From: CAVVZJ01 sp963752755
GTDB taxonomy: Bacteria; Planctomycetota; Planctomycetia; Isosphaerales; Isosphaeraceae
Assembly: GCA_963752755.1 (NCBI GenBank)
Contig: CAVVZJ010000003.1
Coordinates: forward strand, 744,001-808,000
Reading direction: 5' to 3'
DNA length: 64,000 nucleotides
Under the pieces are notes generated by a model. The model did no database searches and had not been told where the DNA came from. It saw only the letters and a list, made by a program, of their open reading frames with translations. The position numbers and the translations under genes are program-made. Below, piece by piece: positions 53,709 to 62,715 of the stretch; the stretch's first letter is position 1; each line of letters begins with the position of its first letter.

Positions 53709-54537
53709 TCGAGCAGCTCCGGGGCGACTACGCCGACCGGCTCCTGTGCGAGGCCCTGGACGTCCACCGCAGCGGCCTCTACCACCGACCCCGACCGGAC
53801 GAGGACCGGCCGCTGCGTGAGGCCCTGGTCCGCCTGGCGGGGGAGTGGCCGACCTACGGCGACCGCCGCCTGACGGCCATGCTGCGACGGGAGGGACACC
53901 CGGCCAATGCCAAGCGGGTCCGCCGCCTGATGGCCGAGCTGGGCCTGAGCGGCGAGCCGCCGCCCAGGCATCCGCCCCGGACGACCGACAGCGTCCACTC
54001 ATTCCCCCGCTTCCCGAACCTGGTCGAGGCCGTGGAGGTGGACCACCCCGATCAGGTCTGGGTCTCGGACATCACGTACATCCGACTCAAGAAGGAGTTC
54101 ATCTCTCTCGCCGTGCTGATGGATGTCTTCAGCCGCTTGATCCGGGGCTGGAACCTGGGACGGAGCCTGGAGCAGGAGTTGACTCTGGCAGCCCTGGAGC
54201 GGGCGTTGGAGCGGGGCCGGCCGGAGATCCACCACTCGGACCAGGGGGTGCAGTATGCGGCGACGGCCTACGTCGAGGCATTGACGGCCGTCGGGGCGTC
54301 GATCAGCATGGCGGCCGTGGGCGAGCCGAGGGCCATGGCTGTGCCGAGCGGTTCATCCGCACGCTCAAAGAAGAGGAGGTGGATCGGACGGAATACGAGG
54401 ACTTCGCCGACGCCTTGCGGCAACTCGGCCGATTTCTGGATGATGTGTACAACCGAAAGCGCATTCACTCCTCGCTGGGGTACCTGACCCCGAGCGAGTT
54501 CGAGCAGCAATGGATCGCCATGCGACGATCACAGTGA
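53705..54537 (+). pseudogene. IS3-family transposase OrfB, frameshifted
   Basis: Integrase-core protein. The main frame gives GDYADRLLCEALDVHRSGLY (HTH_21), then the DDE core with the first Asp (VWVSDITYIRLKKEFISLAV) and second Asp (EIHHSDQGVQYAATAY). Near 54335 one base is missing, and the rest (CAERFIRTLKEEEV with the catalytic Glu, HSSLGYLTPSEFEQQW) reads in the next frame to a TGA at 54537. Without repair the protein ends at 54487 and lacks the Glu, so the element is probably not self-mobile. Confidence 0.88.
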
Positions 54538-54592
54538 TCGGTCGCACCAAAAGCCACCACAAGCGGGAGGTCCGATTTCAGGGCGCACTACA

Positions 54593-55803
54593 ATGGTCGC
54601 CTATACTGCGGGTGTCGAACGGATGATGAGGAGGCTCTTCGACTCGCTCAAGGAGAGCGACCGACGGCGCTATGCGGCCATCGAGGCCGCGAAGCTGGGC
54701 CACGGCGGGATCGAGTACATCGCCGCGCGTCCTGGGCTGCGACCCCAAGACGATCCGCCAGGGGCTCGCGGAGCTGGAGGGCGAAGACGAGCTGGACACG
54801 GGCCGCTCCCGCAAAAAGGGGGCGGACGCAAGCGGCTGATCGCGACCGACCCGGCGATCGAGGCCAACTTCCTCAAGGTGCTCGAGGACCACACCGCCGG
54901 CGACCCGATGCGGCATCGAGGTGAGGTGGACGAACCTGTCGCGGCGGCAGATCGCCCGACGGATCACCGAACTGGGAACGCCGGTCAGTCGCCACGTCGT
55001 CTCGCAGCTGCTCCGCAAGCACCGCTACCGCAAGCGGAAGGCGCTGAAGAAGAAGACGATGGGCCCACGCCACCCGGATCGGAACGCCCAGTTCGAGAAC
55101 ATCGCCCGGCTGAAGCGGGAAGTACCTGGGGGCCGGCCTGCCCGTCATCAGCATCGACACGAAGAAGAAGGAGCTGATCGGCGAGTTCTACCGTGACGGG
55201 GCGATCGAGACGCAGGCGACGATCGAGGTCAACGACCATGACTTCTCCAGCATGGGATCGGGCACGGTGATCCCGCACGGGATCTACGACGTGGGGAGGA
55301 ATCGCGGCTTCGTCCACCTCAATACCAGCCACGACACCAGCGAGATGGCCTGCGACAGTATCGCGGCGTGGTGGGAGGCCGACAGGCGGTCGGCCTACTC
55401 CGGAGCCAAGAAGTTGCTGGTGCTGTGCGACGGCGGCGGGAGCAACAGCGCCTCGCGGTACATCTTCAAGGAGGAGCTGCAGAAGCTGGCCAATCGGCTC
55501 GGCCTGGAGATCCGGGTGGCGCACTACCCGCCCTACTGCTCGAAGTACAACCCGATCGAGCATCGGCTGTTCCCGCACGTGACGCGGGCGTGTCGCGGGG
55601 TGATCTTGCGGGCGTTGGAGACGGTCCGATACTACATGGCGAAGGCCGGGACGGCGACGGGCCTGGAGGTCGAGGTGCGGATCCTCGAGAAAGTGTACGA
55701 GACGGGCCGGAAGTGCGTCGCGGGGTTCAAGAAGACGATGAAGATCGTCTTCGACGAGCTCCTACCCAGGTGGAACTACCGGGCGATCCCTGAAGCCGGA
55801 TGA
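54593..55803 (+). pseudogene. ISAzo13-type transposase, multiply frameshifted
   Basis: Pieces in different frames rebuild an ISAzo13-like (IS630-related) transposase: MRRLFDSLKESDRRRYAAIE, LGHGGIEYIAA, GCDPKTIRQGLAELEGEDEL, DTGRSRKKGGGRKR, NLSRRQIARRITELGTPVSR, HRYRKRKALKKKTMG, VISIDTKKKELIGEFYRDG, DFSSMGSGTVIPHGIYDVGR, LLVLCDGGGSNSASRYIFKE and YPPYCSKYNPIEHRLFPHVT. The breaks fall near 54727, 54823, 54912 and 55122. The last catalytic part (CDGGGSN, NPIEHR) is intact in frame. The left end is probably cut by the IS3 insertion and the right end runs into an IS701 remnant. Confidence 0.88.
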
Positions 55804-55834
55804 GATCGGGAAGTTATTCCCGGCCTGTTCCTGA

Positions 55835-56177
55835 GCACGATCACGCCATCGTTGTCGGCCAACTCCGCGCGGACGTGCCGCCGCAGTTCGGCCATGACCT
55901 CCTCGTCGTCCCAGGCCCCACAGCCGACGAAGTACTGGAGGTCCTTGCGGGGGATATCCGCTTGGTCGGCGATCGTCTCGACCGACTTCCGCTCCAATCC
56001 GCTGAGGAGCCCGCGGACGAAGACCGCGGCGTACCAGCGTTGCTCCTGGCGGTAGAACAAGGGGAGATAGCGATTCAGAAAGCGAGTCAGGTGGTCTCGA
56101 CAGCCGCGCACGTCGCCGGCCGACACCTCAGCGTCGGCGAGAAGGGCTTGAGCCTCGGGTTGATCGAGGAGCGACAT
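55835..56177 (-). pseudogene. IS701-family transposase, N-terminal fragment
   Basis: About 115 residues: RGCRDHLTRFLNRYLPLFYR, QRWYAAVFVRGLLSGLERKS, VETIADQADIPRKDLQYFVG and DDEEVMAELRRHVRAELADN, ending DGVIVL, where intact copies continue into the first catalytic Asp segment. The rest of the frame to 55776 is foreign. It is a different IS701 subtype from the 52599 copy and lies on the other strand, so two independent insertions decayed here. Confidence 0.85.
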
Positions 56178-56251
56178 GGTCGTGTCTCCGAACCGGCTAC
56201 TTCACGCCGCTCATGATAAACCCGATGGGCCAAAGCGAGTTACGAAATCTG

Positions 56252-57698
56252 GTAACTGATTCGCCACCCTCTTGCCCCGGCCCCATGCGGCTTTTACGGT
56301 GGTCGCCATGAGCGGAACGGACCTGGCCGGACTGGATCGCGAAGCCTTGATCGCCTTGGTGCTCACGCTCCAGGCCGAGGTCGAGGCCCTCAAGCGCGGC
56401 GGCAAGCGGCAGGCGGCGCCGTTCTCGAAGGGGACCCGCGTCAAGGACCCCAAGAGACCCGGGCGAAAGCCCGGCCGGGGGGTCTTCCAGCGCCGCGAAG
56501 CGTCCGAGCAGGTCGGCGAACCGCCGATCGACGTCCCGGTCGGCGAGACGGCCGGCCCGAAATGCGGCGGCGAGTTCGACGAAGCCCGAGTCGAGGAGGC
56601 CTCGATCCCCGATCTCCCCCAGGTCGTCCGACCGCGCGCCCGGCTCTTCCGGGTCGGCGTCCGCCGCTGCCGGCGGTGCGGCGCGACGGCGCGCGGGCGG
56701 CCTCCCGACCGCGCCGCCGACCCGCGTGGGGCGACCGCCCATCGCCTCGGCCCGCGGCTGCTGGCCGCCGCCCACCACCTCCACGACGGCCTGGGCGGGC
56801 CGGTCCGCAAGGGGCCGGCGGTGATCGCGATCCTGACCGGCGTGCGGCTCACGCAGGGGGCCGTCACGCGTGACGCCCTCAAGAAGGCGGCCGGCGCGAT
56901 CGGGACGACATATCGAACCCTGGGCGACTCGGTCCGCGAGGCCCCCTTCGTCCACACCGACGACACGGGCTGGCGCGGGGGGCTCGCCGGCCTGGCGGAT
57001 GGCCTTCGTGACCGACACCGCGACGGTCTACCAGGTCCGGCCGCGGCACCGCAACGAGGAGGTCGGCGAGCGGGTGCCGGCCGACTCCGCCGGGGTGATG
57101 AGCACCGACCGCGGGACCAGCTAGGACGCGGCCGAACTGGCCGGTGTGCAGAAGCCGAAGTGCCTGGCCCACGTCCTGCGGTCGCTGTCGGAGGTGCTGG
57201 AGACGAAGTCCCGCGGGGCGTGGCGGTTCGCGAAGCGGCGGAAGGACCGGCTCAAGCAGGCGCTGGCGCTGTGGCCTGAGCGCCGCGCCGGCGTCGGGCC
57301 GGGGCCGGACTTCGCGGCCCGTCTGGGACGGCTGAAGTGGGCGATCACGGACCACCTGCGCGACCGGGCGCTGTCGGACCGCGACAACCAGCGACTCCTG
57401 AACGAGCTGGGCCGGTGCCACGACGCGGGCTCGCTGGTGCGGTTCCTGGACGAACCGGGGATCGAGCCGACGAACAACCGGGCGGAGCGTGCGCTCCGGC
57501 CGGCGGTGATCGCGTGGAAGGTGTCGCAGTGCACGAAGACCGCGCGCGGCACGCGGGCCTTCGAGGCGTGGTCGCGCGTCCTTCGGACACGATCGCGGAC
57601 CACGACCGGCCCCGCCCTGATCGACGCCGTCGTCCATCTCGTTCATCCCGCCGAACCCCGGCACGCCTGAACCGCCCGCCAGGACGCTAATCAGTTAC
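56252..57698 (+). mobile_element. IS66-type insertion sequence (single-gene form)
   Basis: 1447 bp between GTAACTGATTCGC (56252-) and its inverted partner GCTAATCAGTTAC ending at 57698. It holds only a tnpC-like gene, without the tnpA and tnpB accessory genes, as in the ISBst12 subgroup. No 8-bp target duplication is visible, so the flanks were altered after insertion. Confidence 0.75.
56308..57670 (+). pseudogene. IS66-type transposase TnpC, frameshift and nonsense codon
   Basis: N-terminus with a short coiled coil (DREALIALVLTLQAEVEALK) and zinc-finger-like region (CRRCGATARG). The first catalytic Asp is in FVHTDDTGWR. The frame slips near 56995; the other frame continues VTDTATVYQVRPRHRNEEVG and meets TAG at 57122-57124, where Tyr would be expected before DAAELAGVQKPKCLAHVLRS. 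The rest is intact: GIEPTNNRAERALRPAVIAW with the catalytic Glu, and VSQCTKTARGTRAFEAWSRV. Two independent lesions make this a convincing pseudogene. Confidence 0.88.
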
Positions 57699-58103
57699 GA
57701 GCACCTCAGCGAGAACGTCCCCAAGGGGTGGCGGGAAATCGACGGCGAGCACGACGAGACCGGCCCGAGAGGCGCTGGCGTGTGGCTCCACGGCTTCCAG
57801 CACAACGGCGACGAAGCGGCCTGGCGGCAGCTGTTGGAGTGGCGGCTGGGGTTGCGTCCGGGCCGACCGCCGGCCGACCGCCTGGTGCACTACGTGAGCG
57901 AGCGGTGCGACAGGCTCCGCGATCCCGAATTCCAGGCCCAGGGTTGGCAGATCGGCAGCGGTCCGACCGCGGCGACGTGCAAGACGCTCCCGGCGCGGCT
58001 GAAAGGCTCGGGGATGCGTTGGGACGCCGACAACGCTGAGGCGATTATGGCCCTGGATGCCTTGAGCCAGAGCGGCCAATGGGACCAATCCTGGCAATGG
58101 TAA
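57699..58103 (+). pseudogene. ISKra4-like transposase, C-terminal fragment
   Basis: About 135 residues matching the C-terminus of ISKra4-type transposases: SYEHLSENVPKGWREIDGEH, DRLVHYVSERCDRLRDPEFQ, GWQIGSGPTAATCKTLPARL, KGSGMRWDADNAEAIMALDA and LSQSGQWDQSW. The final catalytic Glu position usually reads GPTEA but is GPTAA here. The N-terminal two thirds are missing, replaced by the IS66 copy. It ends 185 bp before tRNA-Leu. Confidence 0.8.
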
Positions 58104-58287
58104 CTGCGACCGACGGGCTGACGCCAGGAATCCCGGTCAGACCCGAGCCTGACACTTCGGGCACGATGGCTGGCAACGTGGCCCTAACTCTGGTAAAATG
58201 CCACCCGATGATCCAAGAACAAGAATTGTTCGCGAAATGCCGCAAATCCAAGGCCGCAACGCGAGTCCAACAGCACCACAGCAGGTT

Positions 58288-58370
58288 GCCGAAGTGGCGG
58301 AATGGCAGACGCGCCGGACTCAAAATCCGGTGGGGTAACACCCGTGTGGGTTCGAGTCCCACCTTCGGCA
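58288..58370 (+). tRNA. tRNA-Leu (anticodon CAA)
   Basis: 83 nt class II tRNA with acceptor GCCGAAG/CTTCGGC and discriminator A, anticodon stem-loop CCGGACTCAAAATCCGG with CAA anticodon, variable arm TGGGGTAACACCCGT, and T-loop GTTCGAGTC. CCA is not encoded. It marks the right border of the insertion-sequence cluster. Confidence 0.95.
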
Positions 58371-58607
58371 CTCACGACTCAGGGCGAATCGAGGGCGACG
58401 TTACCAGGAATCTGGATCACATCCTGGTAGCAGCATCGCGGTGACATGGCAATCGTGTTGCCACGGCGAATCTCGCCCATGGAAGCCGTTCAGGAACCTC
58501 TCGGTCACTTCCGACTCCTCGACGGAGAACGGTAGCGACACGGACGCTCGCGGCTATACTGGGGTTCGGCGAAGGGCGACGGTTATCGGGCCCCGAGAGG
58601 GCAAGCC

Positions 58608-59535
58608 ATGACCCTGGTCGCAACGGGCGCTTTGGTGGAGCAGGCGGTCCGGGGCGGATTCGCGCTCGGGTATTTCGAGAGCTGGGATCTGTCCTCACTT
58701 CAGGGCGTCATCGACGCCGCGGAGCAGTCGCGATCGCCAGTTCTCATCGGGTTCAATGGCGAGTTCCTGAGCCTGCGCGGGACGCGAGGCCGCAGAGCGG
58801 CTGGAGCTATATGCCGCGATGGGCCGGGCAGCCGCGGAATCGGCAGCGGTTCCGTGTGGACTGATCTTCAACGAGTGTCCGGACGATGACTGGAGCCGGC
58901 AGGCCATCGCTCTCGGCTTCAGCCTGGTGATGCCGGTCGCGGGTGAGGACGCGCCCGGCGGATACGTTCGACGGGTCCGGGAGTTGACCCGTCTGGCCCA
59001 GGCTCGGGGCGCGGTCGTCGAGGCTGAGATGGGCAAGTTGCCGCAGGGAGCCGCGATGGAGGTCGGCGTTCCAACCGTTCCCGAGGAGGCGGCTGCGTTC
59101 GTCGAGGCGACGGGCATCGACCTGCTGGCCGTCAGCGTCGGCAATGTCCACGTCCTGGCCAGCGGCGAGTGCGGGCTGGACCTCGATCGACTCGAAGCGA
59201 TCCGCCGTCACGTCAGCATCCCGCTGGTGCTCCACGGAGGCAGCGGGATCGCAAAATCGGCCGTGCGCGCGGCCGTGGCCAGAGGGGTTGCCAAGGTCAA
59301 TTACGGGACCTACCTCAAGCAACGCTATCTGAAGGCTGTCCGCCAGGCGCTCGGTCGTGACGAGCCTGACCCGCACCGTCTCCTCGGCCTGGGCGGACCG
59401 GAGGACGTGCTCTCCGCTAGCCGACGGGCGGTGCGCGAGGCCGTGCTGGAGCGTATCGACTGGCTCGGCTGCCAGGGGAGGGCCTCGGCGAACGCCGACG
59501 ACGTCCCCTGTACCGACCCAGCCCAACCGAGATGA
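58608..59535 (+). CDS. Class II fructose-bisphosphate aldolase-like protein (one frameshift)
   Basis: About 309 residues after repairing a shift near 58785. The N-terminal frame reads GALVEQAVRGGFALGYFESW and SRSPVLIGFNGEFLSLRGTR; the second reads RLAQARGAVVEAEMGKLPQG, TGIDLLAVSVGNVHVL, IPLVLHGGSGIAKSAVRAAV and VAKVNYGTYLKQRYLKAV. This is the FBA/GatY/KbaY zinc-aldolase fold. Where active enzymes have LDH (catalytic Asp and zinc His), this protein has FNE (LIFNECPDDD), and VGNVH partly replaces the IGTAHG zinc motif. Activity may be lost or changed. The stop overlaps the next gene by 4 bp (ATGA). Confidence 0.8.
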
Positions 59536-62159
59536 GGACTTCCATGAGTCTGCGACCAAGCCTGCTCGCGCTGGCCCTGGCCTGGCTACTGCCGGCAACC
59601 GCTTCCCTCGGCGACGAGGAACCCGCAGCTCCAGCGACGACGGCCAGGCGGTCGATCTGGATTATTCCCCACACGCACTGGGAGGGAGCGGTCTTCAAGA
59701 CACGCGAGGAGTACCTCGACGCTGGCCTGCCCAACATCATCAAGGCGCTGCAATTGCTGAAGGCGAACTCCGAGTATCGCTTCGTGCTCGACCAGGTGGC
59801 CTACGTCAAGCCGTTCCTGGAGCGCTATCCGGAACACGAGGCCGATTTCCGCCGGTTCATCCGGGAGGGTCGCCTGGAGCTTGTCCTGGGCCTCGACATC
59901 ATGCCGGATGTGAACATGCCGGGTGGCGAGACATTCGTCCGGCAGATGCAGTACGGCCAGGGTTACTACCGCGAGAAGCTCGGCGTGGATGTCCAGGCGG
60001 CCTGGCTGCTCGACACGTTCGGGCACCACGCGCAGATACCGCAACTGCTCCGTCAAGGCGGCTACTCCGCGTTCTGGTTCATGCGAGGCGTGCCCTCGAT
60101 GGACCAACCTTCGGAGTTCCTCTGGGAGGGGATCGACGGCTCGCGCATCCCCGCGTTCTGGTTGACTCAGACCTACTCCGCAATGCACGGCGCCCCCAGG
60201 GAAATAGCCGCCTTCCGTGAGTTCATCCGGGCGCGCGCCGAGTTGCTGTCGAAGAACCAGGAGGGACCGGAACTCGTCGGCCTGGCGGGTGTGGATGTCG
60301 GCGACCCGGAGGCCCACCTGCCGGAGATGGTGAGGGCTTACAACAAGCTCGACGACGTGCCGGTCACGGTGCGGTTCACGGTGCCTTCGGAGTTCGAGGC
60401 GGTCGTGGCCAGGCGGGCCGGCGAGCGACCCGTCTTCCGAGGGGAGCTGAACCCGATCTTCCAGGGCATCTACAGCAGCCGGATCGAGCTGAAACAGCGG
60501 ATGCGCGACCTCGAGCGCCGGCTCACCGCGGCCGAGAAACTGTCCGTGCTCGGGGCGTGGCTCGGCATGCCGGGCGATCCCGAGGGACTCTGGCGAGCCT
60601 GGGAGCCAGTCCTCTTCAACGAGACCCACGACCTCGCCTCGGGTGTGATGACCGACCACGTTTACGAGGATACGGTCCGCGGTTACGATTTTTCCCGCCG
60701 CCTTGCCGACGAGCGGATCGCCGCGGGCCTGGAGACACTCGCCTCGCAAATCGACACCAGTGGCGAGGGCGCGGCAGTCCTTGTCTTCAACCCTCTGGGT
60801 TGGTCGCGGTCGGATGCCGTCGAGGTGACGGTCGGCTTCGATGACCCGGGAGTGGCGGGCCTGACGGTGCTCGATCCCGAGGGCCGCGAAGTGCCGTCGC
60901 AGAGGATCGAGTCCACGCGCTACGGCGATGGCGGCCTGAAGACGGCGCGGATTGCGTTCATCGCCCGGGAGGTTCCGGCCTTGGGCCACGGCGTCTTCCA
61001 CGTCGTGCCGCGGAACGAGCCCGGCCCGCCCGAGGCGCAACCTTCGGACAGCCTTGCCCTGGAAAACGATCTCTACCAACTCACGATCGACAAGACCACC
61101 GGCGCCCTGACGAGCCTTCAGGTCAAGGCCGGTAACTGGGAAGTGCTTGCCGGTCGTGGCAACGTCGTCGCTCGCGAGGAAGACAAGGGCGATCTCTGGG
61201 AGCTTTACCGGGGACTCGACGGCGGCAGCCGGATCGCCATGACGACCAGGCAAGCTGTGCCGGAGCCCGATCGGGCGAAGCTCAGTGACCAGTTCTCGGC
61301 CGAGCCGGGCGTGCTGAGCATCGGTCTGGTTTTCTCGGAATTCCGGGTGGCGCACCCGCTCGACAACGGCTCGTTCAGCACGACCGTTCGCCTCTATCGC
61401 GGGCTGCGGCGGATCGAGTTCCTCACGGCGCTGGTGAATCAAGAGAAGTACGTCCGCTATCAGGTTCTCTTCCCGACCACGATCGCGGGCGGCCGGAACG
61501 TGCATGAGATTCCCTTTGGTGCGATCGAGCGTCCCGCAGGGATCGAGTTCCCGGCGCAGAACTGGGTTGATCATGGCAACGGACGCAGGGGCGTTGCGTT
61601 GCTGAACGTGGGGCTGCCGGGCAACGTGACGACGGACGCGACGATGATGCTGTCGCTGCTGCGATCGCACAACCTGGGGCGTTACGGGTTCGGGGGCGGC
61701 TACGAGCCTGGCATGTCGTCCGAGTCGGGCTTTCAGATCGGGATCGAGCGGACGATGAAGTACGCCCTCGTGCCCCACGAAGGCGACTGGAAGTCCGCGG
61801 GTGTCTTCCGCGACGGACTGGAGTTCAACCATCCCTTGATCGTCCGCAAGGCCGCGACCCATCCCGGCCCGTTGCCGAAGCGCTGGGGCTTGCTGGAGGT
61901 GTCGAGTCCCCAGGTCGTCGTCTCCTCTCTGAAGCCTGGCCGCGATGGCACGGCGGTCATCCGGGTTTACGAGGCGACGGGGCAACCGGCCCCTCGCGTC
62001 GAACTCACGTTGCCCATGGGCCTCGCGGCGGCTTGCGAGACCGACCTGCTCGAAGCCGACGGCCGGGCGCTGCCGGTCGAGGGCGGGGTCGTGCTGTTTG
62101 AGTTGAAGCCCTTCGAGATCAAGACGATCCGGCTCCGGCTCAGCGACGCACCTCATTAG
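59532..62159 (+). CDS. Glycoside hydrolase family 38 (alpha-mannosidase-like), exported
   Basis: 875 residues with a signal peptide (LLALALAWLLPATASLG). GH38 enzymes cleave alpha-mannosides (or related sugars) using an Asp nucleophile and a zinc ion. The first zinc motif is IIPHTHWEGAVFKT, where Glu takes the place of the usual Asp; the nucleophile motif is AWLLDTFGHHAQIPQLL; a later NETHDLASGVM supplies the zinc His. The C-terminal beta-domains follow (VLVFNPLGWSRSDAVEVTVG; SIGLVFSEFRVAHPLDNG). ATG 59532 overlaps the aldolase-like stop; ATG 59544 is an alternative. The pair looks like a sugar-breakdown operon; substrate unknown. Confidence 0.9.
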   Translation: MRTSMSLRPSLLALALAWLLPATASLGDEEPAAPATTARRSIWIIPHTHWEGAVFKTREEYLDAGLPNIIKALQLLKANSEYRFVLDQVAYVKPFLERYPEHEADFRRFIREGRLELVLGLDIMPDVNMPGGETFVRQMQYGQGYYREKLGVDVQAAWLLDTFGHHAQIPQLLRQGGYSAFWFMRGVPSMDQPSEFLWEGIDGSRIPAFWLTQTYSAMHGAPREIAAFREFIRARAELLSKNQEGPELVGLAGVDVGDPEAHLPEMVRAYNKLDDVPVTVRFTVPSEFEAVVARRAGERPVFRGELNPIFQGIYSSRIELKQRMRDLERRLTAAEKLSVLGAWLGMPGDPEGLWRAWEPVLFNETHDLASGVMTDHVYEDTVRGYDFSRRLADERIAAGLETLASQIDTSGEGAAVLVFNPLGWSRSDAVEVTVGFDDPGVAGLTVLDPEGREVPSQRIESTRYGDGGLKTARIAFIAREVPALGHGVFHVVPRNEPGPPEAQPSDSLALENDLYQLTIDKTTGALTSLQVKAGNWEVLAGRGNVVAREEDKGDLWELYRGLDGGSRIAMTTRQAVPEPDRAKLSDQFSAEPGVLSIGLVFSEFRVAHPLDNGSFSTTVRLYRGLRRIEFLTALVNQEKYVRYQVLFPTTIAGGRNVHEIPFGAIERPAGIEFPAQNWVDHGNGRRGVALLNVGLPGNVTTDATMMLSLLRSHNLGRYGFGGGYEPGMSSESGFQIGIERTMKYALVPHEGDWKSAGVFRDGLEFNHPLIVRKAATHPGPLPKRWGLLEVSSPQVVVSSLKPGRDGTAVIRVYEATGQPAPRVELTLPMGLAAACETDLLEADGRALPVEGGVVLFELKPFEIKTIRLRLSDAPH

Positions 62160-62715
62160 CTCTTTTCCCTTCCGAGGCATACGGCGACGATCCGAGTCGG
62201 TCGTTCGGCGAAATTCAGAAATCTGCGCGCGCTCGCCAGGGCGATCGACGTTGGAACCCTTGAGAGCGAGTCCCACGGTCGGATCGTCCCGGATACCGAA
62301 TGGCCCGGAACCGTGGATTTCCGGCGGGAGTCGTGGGGCCGAATGACTCAAACCATTCCGCATATGAGGGTCTCGCGGACGGACAAGGATCGCTGAATGA
62401 CCAATCAACTCCAGCAACCGAGGGATAGGTCGTCGATCGTCCCCTTGGACTGGAGGTGTTAGATTCCAGAACCAGCCCGTCCCGAATCAACGGCGGCACG
62501 GACTGAGGAAGGATGGTCAAGGAGGTGGTGATTTCGCGATTTCGGTTCGATTGAGAAAACTTGCATTGTCAGGTTTTTGCTTTTGAGATACGAGTTGTGG
62601 GTGGGGCAGAGCATGGAAGCTGTGGCCCCTCGCCGCCACGAGGTTCGAGCCTAATGAGCCGGGGTCAGGGATGGACCAGAGCACATTACTTCCTCAAGCG
62701 GCGCAGGAAGCGTCG
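62160..62715. other. Spacer between GH38 and glycosyltransferase genes
   Basis: 556 bp with no supported gene. An AT-richer patch at 62535-62600 (TTGCATTGTCAGG, then TTTTTGCTTTTGAG) is the likely promoter area for the next gene. An in-frame ATG at 62671 would extend that gene by 15 residues. Confidence 0.35.

Larger units (their letters stand above)
53336..54592 (+). mobile_element. IS3-family insertion sequence
   Basis: 1257 bp bounded by inverted repeats TGTAGTGCGCCCGGAGATCG (53336-) and its complement ending at 54592 (24 bp, two mismatches). It contains orfA and orfB in the usual overlapping arrangement. Flanking bases (GTGCC left, ATGGT right) show no target duplication, so one side has been rearranged. 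It interrupts an IS701 copy on the left and abuts an ISAzo13-type copy on the right. Confidence 0.88.

Noticed and set aside
58288..58370. Direct repeat of the tRNA-Leu 3' end as an attL/attR pair
   Set aside because: No second copy of the tRNA 3' end was found within the insertion-sequence cluster.
59586..62417. A 943-codon frame antisense to the GH38 gene
   Set aside because: Shadow of GC-rich coding; no signal peptide, domain or Shine-Dalgarno, and the GH38 motifs are on the other strand.
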